NCBI RefSeq assembly: GCF_030766725.1
Contig: NZ_JARQWR010000013.1
Coordinates: 62,001 to 126,000, forward strand
Source of the DNA: Flavobacterium aerium
Lineage (GTDB): Bacteria > Bacteroidota > Bacteroidia > Flavobacteriales > Flavobacteriaceae
Reading direction: 5' to 3'
DNA: 64,000 nucleotides
This document shows positions 55,982-62,609 of the stretch, piece after piece. The translations under genes were made by a program, and so were the position numbers. The first letter of the stretch is position 1. Every line of letters starts with the position of its first letter. The notes below the pieces were generated by a model. That model was not told where the DNA came from, did no database searches, and saw only the letters and a list, made by a program, of their open reading frames with translations.

Positions 55982-57610
55982 TTATTTTACAATTACTTTT
56001 TGATAATAAATACTTCTTTTTTGTCCCATAACCTGGGCTTTTATATAATAGTCTCCTTTAGGAAGTTTAATATGAATTTTATCTTGATTAGGAATAAGCA
56101 ATTCATTTAAAAAAGGAATTATTTGACTTCGCAAAACATCTATATTTTCAAAAAACACTTTTATTTGATTTTCTTTTTGGGCATCATAAACAGACACAAT
56201 TATTTTTTGATTTTGATATAATTTAAACTTTTCATCTATTATTTCTACGTCAATCAATAGCTCTTCAGGATAAATTATAGATAAATCTGTCTGTATATTA
56301 TTAACTATAAAATAATCTGCTTTTGATTTTTGCCTTATAGCATTTGGCAAGTCTTCTTTACGAATTAATCCTATCTCTTTATCATAATCTGCCACTATTT
56401 TACCTTGATCTATAACAATTGGAATAATCCCAAATTTTCTTTTTAACTCTGATACTAAATCAACCATATTATTTTTTTCAAAAGTATCATAACCCACATA
56501 TACAAAAAATTTAGCCTCAGGGTTCTTTACTAAAATTTGATTTATATTCTCAACTTGTTCAGTTACTCCACCTTGCTTTATATCTGAATTTTCAGTCCCT
56601 ATTAATGTAAATTCTAATTTTTTTACTTTGTCAATAAAATGTTTAAAATAAGATGACCCAAAAAAGACTGATTTAAAATCATTCGGTCTATGAACCCAAA
56701 AACTCAAGGTATCTTTATTTTCAATGAATGCAGGTATAGAAATATACTTTACTCCATTTTTTTTTAAACCGTCTAGTAATTTAAACGCAAAAACCCTGTG
56801 TTTGGGATAACGAAAATCTTCATTTAAAACAATAACTTGATTTTTATTAGCTAATAAACCTATAGTATCTAAAATATTCTTGTCTATAATTATTTTATCG
56901 TTTTGGACTAATTCATTAACAATTAAATTATTTTTTCTTTTTAAATTAATTTCATGTTTTTTAATTAATGAATCATATTTAGAATCATTTAATATTAAAG
57001 AATGTGCTGCAATTAAAAAACCCTTTTGTAGACTGTCATCTTTTATCATTTTAAACAATGGGTTTGTTTTTAACTTATAAATTAAAAGTAAGTCATTGTC
57101 CATAACATAATTATAGTATACATTATCAAATTGTAATCTCTGATCTAAAGAATCAATACTCACTCTATTCAGTATTTCAAAAGCCTTTATTGTATTATAT
57201 GAATTCTTACAAATCAATGAGACTTTTGTTCTTCCTCTTTGTTTTTCTGTCCATGAATAATCCCTAATGGAATCCTGTATTACAATTCGATCATAAGATA
57301 ACGAATCTTTCATTTCTTCATAAAAAAAGAAAAAATCAACATTTGGAACCCATGCATTTGCATAAATAAAAAGACGGTTTAAATTTGGATGAGGAATCCC
57401 TTTAAGATTCTTTTTAAGATGTTTCTTTTTAAATATTGTTAAGTCAAAAAAATCTATTGCTCCATGAAAATTCACTCCAACCTTAATACTATCATTATAA
57501 TAAAAATTTCTATTATAGTATTCCCGTTTTACAACATCTTGTTTAATTACTCCACAAGAATACAATGTGAATATAAATACTAAAGAAGCTAGTGTATATT
57601 TTAAATTCAT
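55982..57610 (-). CDS. Lipoprotein, EreA/ChaN-like fold with degenerate catalytic site
   Basis: Lipoprotein of 542 residues, lipobox TLYSC with Cys19. It is a paralogue of the next gene upstream over its full length (shared NFYYND, KKNLKGIPHPNLN, FLIAAHSLI, PKHRVFAFKLLDGLKKNG, DYFIVNNIQTDLSIIYP). At about residue 265 it reads LNEDFRYPKHR where the sister has LNEDHYYPKHR, and at about 372 YVGYDTFEK where the sister has YVGHAHLEK, so all three candidate catalytic histidines are gone. This is expected of a pseudo-enzyme: a regulator, scaffold or decoy. The C-terminal ~90 residues are a beta-rich domain (IHIKLPKGDYYIKAQV). Its start overlaps the stop of the sister gene by 4 bases (ATGA). Confidence 0.78.
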   Translation of the reverse strand: MNLKYTLASLVFIFTLYSCGVIKQDVVKREYYNRNFYYNDSIKVGVNFHGAIDFFDLTIFKKKHLKKNLKGIPHPNLNRLFIYANAWVPNVDFFFFYEEMKDSLSYDRIVIQDSIRDYSWTEKQRGRTKVSLICKNSYNTIKAFEILNRVSIDSLDQRLQFDNVYYNYVMDNDLLLIYKLKTNPLFKMIKDDSLQKGFLIAAHSLILNDSKYDSLIKKHEINLKRKNNLIVNELVQNDKIIIDKNILDTIGLLANKNQVIVLNEDFRYPKHRVFAFKLLDGLKKNGVKYISIPAFIENKDTLSFWVHRPNDFKSVFFGSSYFKHFIDKVKKLEFTLIGTENSDIKQGGVTEQVENINQILVKNPEAKFFVYVGYDTFEKNNMVDLVSELKRKFGIIPIVIDQGKIVADYDKEIGLIRKEDLPNAIRQKSKADYFIVNNIQTDLSIIYPEELLIDVEIIDEKFKLYQNQKIIVSVYDAQKENQIKVFFENIDVLRSQIIPFLNELLIPNQDKIHIKLPKGDYYIKAQVMGQKRSIYYQKVIVK

Positions 57611-59226
57611 GGTTTTACTACAATTTCACCATTAAATAAATCTACTCCAGTCGCTGTTGTTATATTAATATGATAACCTCCTATTGGTAATTTTAATTTT
57701 AAGACACCATGATCACACCTATCTAAACGTTTTAAAATAGGTATAGTAAACCCTTGAATGGCTTTATATTCCTCTAAATCATATACACTAATTAATAAAT
57801 CAACATTATTATACTTCTGAAATTTCTTATCTTTAATAATTACATCTTTAAATATTTCATCTGGATATATTGTTTTTAAATCTGTTTTTATATTATTGAT
57901 TAAATAATAATCTGATGTCGTTTTTCTTCGTTCTTCTTCGTTTAAATCTTCCTTTGAAATTAATGTTAATTCTGATTTTGTATCTGTAAACAATAAAGTC
58001 TGATTAATTGTAAATGGCTCAATTCCTGACAATTCTTTTAAATAAGTAGCCATCATTTTTCTGCGTCCCTCCTTTTGTGTTTTCTCTAAATGGGCATGAC
58101 CGACATACATAAATATTTTAGCTATTGAATCTTCTTCTAATATTTTCATAATATTTTTGGCCTGTCCCAATTCTCTTTCAATCCCCTTATCAAGATTTTC
58201 ATGTCCTAAAATAATGAAACCCATCTTTTTTGCCTTTCGAATAAAATATGCAAAATAAGGATCTGTCACATAAAATCCAGACTTATAACTTGGGAAATAT
58301 TTTGAATCTTCAACAGCTGCAAAATCTTCTAAACTAATGTATTTAAACCCATTATCTTTGAGTACATTTAATAACTGAGCTGCAAAAATCCTATGCTTAG
58401 GATAATAATGATCTTCATTCAAAATAAACAGTTGATTATTATTTGTCAGTTTTTTTATTTTATTAAAAACTTCCTCATTAATTATTGTTTTTCTTTCTTT
58501 TCCAAGTTTTTCAATTATAGGTTTATAAAATATTTTTCTCTTCTTTTCATAATCCTCTATTAGTGAGTCATATTCAATATTATTACTTGAAATAAATGAT
58601 TGGGCTGTCATAATAAATCCTTTAGCAGAATTCTCATAGCCTTTAACCTTTTGAAGTGGATTCTTTTTTAATTTATCAATTAAAACTAATCCATTCCCCT
58701 TACGATAGTTATTCAATATTTTCACATAAGATAAATTCACTTTATCAATAGAATCAATACTTATTTTTTTTACAATGGAATCTCCAAGTGCTATAGATTT
58801 TGGGTTTCTATTGACTATAAATATAAGTTTCGTGTTTCCTTTCTGTTTTTCGAATTGTGCATACTGGTGAACTGAATCTGTTTTTACTATCCGCTTATAA
58901 ACTAATGAATCTTTTGTTATTTCATAAAACAAAAATGTAGAATACGAATTATCGGAAGAAACTCCATAAACCAACAATTGATTTAAATCTGGATGAGTAA
59001 TTCCCTTTAATTCTTTTTTTAGTTGTCTTTTTCCTACCTGATTTAAATTTACAAAATTGATAGCTTGAGGAAAATCTACTCCTATTTTTAGACTATCATT
59101 ATAATAATAATTCTTATTGTAAAAGTCATATTCTACCATACTCGGTTTGATTGTTGAGCATGAACAATTTAAAATCATTAATATTAAAACAATTGACTGG
59201 TTTAGATTTACTTTAATTCCATTCAT
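57607..59226 (-). CDS. Lipoprotein with EreA/ChaN-like (Tiki superfamily) hydrolase motifs
   Basis: Lipoprotein of 539 residues. Start chosen at the ATG at 59226, because MNGIKVNLNQSIVLILMILN gives a signal peptide with cysteines at 21 and 23; a longer frame reaches 59325 but lacks a signal and overlaps the SPASM gene more deeply. Residues ~266-300 (FILNEDHYYPKHRIF, then GFKYISLEDF) resemble the ExH strand-helix of erythromycin-esterase/ChaN/TraB-type proteins, and KIFMYVGHAHLEK at about 375 resembles their second histidine motif, followed by MATYLKELSGIEPFTI. Substrate unknown. Being in a RiPP operon and lipid-anchored, it might process, bind or give immunity to the peptide; that is inference. 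It overlaps the SPASM gene by 14 bases. Confidence 0.75.
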   Translation of the reverse strand: MNGIKVNLNQSIVLILMILNCSCSTIKPSMVEYDFYNKNYYYNDSLKIGVDFPQAINFVNLNQVGKRQLKKELKGITHPDLNQLLVYGVSSDNSYSTFLFYEITKDSLVYKRIVKTDSVHQYAQFEKQKGNTKLIFIVNRNPKSIALGDSIVKKISIDSIDKVNLSYVKILNNYRKGNGLVLIDKLKKNPLQKVKGYENSAKGFIMTAQSFISSNNIEYDSLIEDYEKKRKIFYKPIIEKLGKERKTIINEEVFNKIKKLTNNNQLFILNEDHYYPKHRIFAAQLLNVLKDNGFKYISLEDFAAVEDSKYFPSYKSGFYVTDPYFAYFIRKAKKMGFIILGHENLDKGIERELGQAKNIMKILEEDSIAKIFMYVGHAHLEKTQKEGRRKMMATYLKELSGIEPFTINQTLLFTDTKSELTLISKEDLNEEERRKTTSDYYLINNIKTDLKTIYPDEIFKDVIIKDKKFQKYNNVDLLISVYDLEEYKAIQGFTIPILKRLDRCDHGVLKLKLPIGGYHINITTATGVDLFNGEIVVKP

Positions 59227-60208
59227 TCGTATAAGGATTATAAGCACATTTTGTTTTATGAAAATATAATGTATCATTCTTTTTCTCTGGAATCCTTCGA
59301 TCTGGACAGATGTATCTAAATTCACAATCTCTGCATATCTCTATTTGATCTTTTGTGACACTCCAAATTTCTAAAAAATCACTTTGAGAGATTATCAATT
59401 CTAAATTCTTGAATTTAATATTCCCAAAACTATTCCCTAAGTTATTATACTTAACATTCCCTTCATTATCAATATATACCCTTCTATTTAAAAACAAATT
59501 ACAGGTAAGTGACTCCACATAAGCCAGTGTATTAATAATAAAATCATTTTTACTTTCTATTTTTTTATTTAGTATTTCTGTGAAACAATTCTCTATTTGT
59601 ATAATTCGAGGTGAACATACATCATCTCTTCCTTTTGTAAAAGGAGCATTGTAAAAAACAATTTCACATAATCTACCATAAGGCCTCAGTAGATCATTAA
59701 TAGTTGAACTCAAATTTTCATTATATAAAATAAATAAAAAAATATTTTGGATTTTAGATTTATTTAATAAAACTAACACTTCCACAACATACTCTACAAT
59801 ATCATTTTCTAGTATTAGGATAAGACTTTTACATCCTGAATTTTCCAACTGCTCATGAATAAATCGTTTTTTAAAAAGCTGTAAATTGCTAATTTCCAAA
59901 GTAATAATATCTACATAAAAAGGAACGTTAAAATCCATCTCTATTTTTTGGAAAACATGCTCATCCGAACAAGTAAAAATCAATTCGTGTTTTAAAAGAT
60001 AATGAGCATATTTTTTAAATGTTTCTTTTTCATCATTAAAATCTTCAAAAAATGTAATCATACATTTTTCGGAATACTCTTGTAATATATCAATTATACT
60101 ATTTGGGAATATATATATTTCTTCTCTTTGTAAATCCAATATAACTCCTCTTTTTACTCCTTTAGTAGGAATACAACATTCAAATAGTTTTACTTTTTTC
60201 TCTTTCAT
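59213..60208 (-). CDS. gwsS: SPASM-domain peptide maturase, grasp-with-spasm type
   Basis: Protein of 331 residues. The N-terminal ~90 residues (FECCIPTKGVKRGVILDLQR to HELIFTCSDE) look like the winged-helix peptide-recognition region that opens many SPASM maturases. The middle lacks the CxxxCxxC motif of radical SAM enzymes altogether. The C-terminal SPASM part is plain: ESLTCNLFLNRRVYIDNEGN, then QIEICRDCEFRYICPDRR and FHKTKCAYNPYTNEW, giving cysteines for an iron-sulphur cluster. This layout matches the SPASM protein of the grasp-with-spasm RiPP systems of Bacteroidota, whose chemical role is not established. Lies between the 65-residue protein (17-base gap) and the lipoprotein gene. Confidence 0.85.
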   Translation of the reverse strand: MKEKKVKLFECCIPTKGVKRGVILDLQREEIYIFPNSIIDILQEYSEKCMITFFEDFNDEKETFKKYAHYLLKHELIFTCSDEHVFQKIEMDFNVPFYVDIITLEISNLQLFKKRFIHEQLENSGCKSLILILENDIVEYVVEVLVLLNKSKIQNIFLFILYNENLSSTINDLLRPYGRLCEIVFYNAPFTKGRDDVCSPRIIQIENCFTEILNKKIESKNDFIINTLAYVESLTCNLFLNRRVYIDNEGNVKYNNLGNSFGNIKFKNLELIISQSDFLEIWSVTKDQIEICRDCEFRYICPDRRIPEKKNDTLYFHKTKCAYNPYTNEWN

Positions 60209-60225
60209 TCTTACTTTATGAAAAA

Positions 60226-60423
60226 TTAATATACTATTTTATAATAATCATAACAACGCATCATTTTAGTCTGATAAAAATCCGATATAACATAAATCAC
60301 TTTAGACTTCTTGGATTGGACTTCATCTCTAAATTCTTCATTTTCATATTCCGCATAATGTATTATTACTGGGAGTAAATCGATTAAACTACTTTCCAAC
60401 CCATCTATTATTTTTATTTTCAT
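60226..60423 (-). CDS. Unrecognised 65-residue protein between the two maturases
   Basis: Short protein starting at the ATG directly after the ATP-grasp stop codon (TAG-ATG, no gap), and ending 17 bases before the SPASM gene. It is soluble, mixed in charge, with an acidic middle (YAEYENEEFRDEV), a basic KKSKVIYVISDFY strand-like segment and a Tyr-rich C-terminus (RCYDYYKIVY). No leader or core-peptide features (no GG motif, no Ser/Thr plus Asp/Glu run) make it look like a second precursor. A small partner or carrier for one of the maturases is a guess. Its exact packing in the operon is the main reason to accept it. Confidence 0.6.
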   Translation of the reverse strand: MKIKIIDGLESSLIDLLPVIIHYAEYENEEFRDEVQSKKSKVIYVISDFYQTKMMRCYDYYKIVY

Positions 60424-61383
60424 CTATAGTTTTATCAAATAATCTGCAACTTTTTGATGCAAATTATAATTACATGGAAAACTAGCCATTCCAAATTGAC
60501 CTGCAGGATTTACTTCTAAAAAATAATAACATCCTTCTTTTTTTGATTTAACTAAATCAATTGAACCCGTATTTAATCTTAAATTTCTCATTAATAAATC
60601 AATTTTTAGTTCGATTTCTTTTGGTAATTTATAAGGAACAAAACGTGTTAGTTTCCTAAAATCAACTAATCTAAAATCAACTTGTGTTTTTGGATTTGAT
60701 TGCGAAAAAATTGCCATTGAATAACACTTCCCATCTAAATAAAAAACCCTCAACTCATATTCTTTATCAATATATCCTTGAAATAAAGACGGTGAAAAAC
60801 TTTCTCCAATATTAACAACATCTTCAATTTTATAGGTTCGGAAGAAATAACTTTTATCATTCCAAAAAATCTTAGCTGATGAACCTATTGATTTTGTTAT
60901 TATTGATTTATCATTTTCATAAAAGAATGAAATCAATTCTTCTTTTGATGTTGTTATAATTGTGTTAGGAATATTTAACCCGACATAACTTGCTCTTCTT
61001 AAGACTTCTAATTTTGTTGGCATATTTCCTTTCTTATAAAGCCATTTTCTATCTGATAAGACTTCAAATAAAATTTCTCTTAAACGACTTAATTCTGAAT
61101 ATAGATACCTAGTTATATCACTATTTCTATTTAATTTTAGTTCATGATTTTTTAAAAATCCAAATTTTCTAAACCAAACAACTTTAATTTCTTTTATGTA
61201 AACAATTTTACCTTCTCTCTTCAGATATATTTTATCTTCATCGATTCCATCATAAAAAACAGAACAATCTCCTTCCATTAATTCGTCATCATTCAATCTG
61301 AAGAATTCTTTTTTATAAAACCTAAGCCATTCAACTACACACAATGTATCATAATCTGTAGAAGTACTTAAAATTAATATCAT
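60424..61383 (-). CDS. gwsG: ATP-grasp peptide maturase, grasp-with-spasm type
   Basis: Enzyme of 319 residues of the MvdD/MvdC-like ATP-grasp ligases that make ester or amide side-chain links (graspetides). N-terminal domain: ILILSTSTDYDTLCVVEWL and FRLNDDELM. Middle: IITKSIGSSAKIFWND, lysine and glycine loop for ATP. C-terminal catalytic end: GSIDLVKSKKEGCYYFLEVN followed by PAGQFGMASFPCNYNLHQK, the family signature with the metal-binding Glu and Asn. It presumably links Ser/Thr hydroxyls to Asp/Glu carboxyls of the acidic precursor encoded 53 bases upstream. Start at 61383; an inverted-repeat hairpin lies just upstream. Confidence 0.9.
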   Translation of the reverse strand: MILILSTSTDYDTLCVVEWLRFYKKEFFRLNDDELMEGDCSVFYDGIDEDKIYLKREGKIVYIKEIKVVWFRKFGFLKNHELKLNRNSDITRYLYSELSRLREILFEVLSDRKWLYKKGNMPTKLEVLRRASYVGLNIPNTIITTSKEELISFFYENDKSIITKSIGSSAKIFWNDKSYFFRTYKIEDVVNIGESFSPSLFQGYIDKEYELRVFYLDGKCYSMAIFSQSNPKTQVDFRLVDFRKLTRFVPYKLPKEIELKIDLLMRNLRLNTGSIDLVKSKKEGCYYFLEVNPAGQFGMASFPCNYNLHQKVADYLIKL

Positions 61384-61396
61384 ATCAATAAATAAC

Positions 61397-61424
61397 AGCA
61401 GGTATAATTTATTTTACACCTGCT
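61397..61424 (-). promoter_or_regulatory. Hairpin between precursor and ATP-grasp gene
   Basis: On the minus-strand RNA, AGCAGGUGUAA pairs with UUAUACCUGCU (11 bp, one G-U) around a 6-nt loop. The following sequence GUUAUUUAUU is U-rich but broken, so this is a partial terminator or RNA-stability element that could give more precursor than enzyme mRNA. Confidence 0.6.
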
Positions 61425-61436
61425 ATTAAACTTTAT

Positions 61437-61604
61437 TTATGAAGCCCATTCATCATCTTCATCTGTATGGACATCTGGCTCGCCACCTTGTGGATCCATA
61501 CTTATTGTCATTGAATCAGTTGCTCTTAATCTATCTCCGCGCTGACCACCATAAATAGAACTGATGTTTACTTTTTCACAATTAAAATCTTCAAGTTTTT
61601 TCAT
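61437..61604 (-). CDS. RiPP precursor peptide (grasp-with-spasm/graspetide candidate)
   Basis: Peptide of 55 residues from the ATG at 61604 (MKKLEDFNCEKVNISSIYGG); a longer frame opens at 61661 but adds an unlikely N-terminus. The leader is MKKLEDFNCEKVNISSI with a GG pair at 19-20, resembling other Bacteroidota RiPP leaders. The core, about residues 22-55, has hydroxyl donors Thr29, Ser31, Thr33, Ser35 and Thr47, and acceptors Asp37, Glu42, Asp44, Asp48, Glu49, Asp50, Asp51 and Glu52; the tail DEDDEWAS is typical for acidic graspetide cores. Only one copy of the core is present. It stands directly ahead of the ATP-grasp gene. Which residues are joined cannot be told from sequence. Confidence 0.82.
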   Translation of the reverse strand: MKKLEDFNCEKVNISSIYGGQRGDRLRATDSMTISMDPQGGEPDVHTDEDDEWAS

Positions 61605-61784
61605 TACATTATAAATTAAATTAGTAAATAAATTAATACCCCAATTACTCTGCTCGAACAACTACGTGCACTTAGCCTATCTAACTTGCAATTTTGTATT
61701 TCACTAATTTACAGCATCTATACCATTTCGTTTTATGGCATTTCCACACTTTTCAGTATGGTTTTTATGTTAAAACTTTATGGT

Positions 61785-62444
61785 TTAAAGTATACCCAAT
61801 CGGGTTGCTTCGGTAATCAGGTCTTTATCTTTGCGACTCTCAACATTTAAATCAATTTTCAATCGTTGTTTTCTTTTTTCAATCGCACTTTTAGATAGTG
61901 GGATATAATTTTTTAAATCTATTGTTTTAATACCTTCGGAGAGCCGTAATAAAATGAGTTTGTCATATTCATCCAATTGAATATTCTTCATTTTAAATTC
62001 ATGTAGAGATTGAATTATTGTAGTGCTAATATGTGAATTACCCGCAATAATATTTTTATAGACAAAGATTGATTTTTCAAAATCCATATCTAATTTACTG
62101 AGTAAACCTTCAGGATTAATTGTTTTAAAAATTTGATTTAATCGATACGGTTGTTTGTTCTCTGTTAGAATCACAATCTTACAAGTGGGCTGGTGCTGAC
62201 GAATCATTATTCCTAAATCTTCGCCCGAATACAAATCCTCATCTGCATGCATATTCAAATCCAAGCTTAAAATAGTCATATCAAATTGATACTCGATTAT
62301 TTTCAAATGGGCCTGTTTACAATCACTGGCGGTATGAAAATTAATTTCATATTGTATAAAGTCTGTTGTGTCTAAAATATTTTTCAGCGCATAAACAATG
62401 TAGGGGTGTTTATCTACTAGTAGAATGTTTAATTTACAAGTCAT
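61785..62444 (-). CDS. Response regulator (Flavobacterial LuxR-like), probable cluster regulator
   Basis: DNA-binding response regulator of 219 residues. The receiver-like domain has LLVDKHPYIVYALKNIL, the likely phospho-acceptor Asp62 in TILSLDLNMH, then SGEDLGIMIRQHQPTCKIVI and GLLSKLDMDF. The C-terminal helix-turn-helix (about 150-219: LILLRLSEGIKTIDLKNYIP with LSKSAIEKRKQRLKIDL) belongs to a Flavobacteriaceae-typical branch of LuxR-like regulators. No kinase gene is beside it. It precedes the precursor gene in the same direction by 180 bases, so it likely controls the RiPP operon; that role is inference. Confidence 0.82.
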   Translation of the reverse strand: MTCKLNILLVDKHPYIVYALKNILDTTDFIQYEINFHTASDCKQAHLKIIEYQFDMTILSLDLNMHADEDLYSGEDLGIMIRQHQPTCKIVILTENKQPYRLNQIFKTINPEGLLSKLDMDFEKSIFVYKNIIAGNSHISTTIIQSLHEFKMKNIQLDEYDKLILLRLSEGIKTIDLKNYIPLSKSAIEKRKQRLKIDLNVESRKDKDLITEATRLGIL

Positions 62445-62588
62445 ATTTTAAATTTTATCGTATAGCTGAACTTGTGCAAATTCAGAAAATCAAAAATTAT
62501 AACTGTAGGGAGTTAGGTAATTTAAGCAAAAAAAGTGAAGCAAAAAAATATCAAGTTCCGGAATTAACACTTTGTCTTTTGAAAGCTT

Positions 62589-62596
62589 TATCTTTG
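62589..62596 (+). promoter_or_regulatory. -7 element for HMG-CoA reductase
   Basis: TATCTTTG, exact TAnnTTTG match, 13 bases before the ATG at 62610, so a very short leader. Confidence 0.5.
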
Positions 62597-62609
62597 CAAT
62601 ATAAAATTG

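Noticed and set aside
55507..55995. Eleven-base repeat TTTTACAATTA at 55507-55517 and 55985-55995 as an insertion target duplication
   Set aside because: Both copies are on the same side of the cluster and the sequence is AT-rich enough for chance; nothing matching was seen at the other end.
59213..60208. Radical SAM enzyme
   Set aside because: Although it has SPASM-type cysteines, no CxxxCxxC motif is present in the whole protein, so it is not called a radical SAM enzyme.
60226..60423. Second RiPP precursor
   Set aside because: No leader-like start, no GG pair, and no core with Ser/Thr and Asp/Glu; better treated as an unknown small protein.
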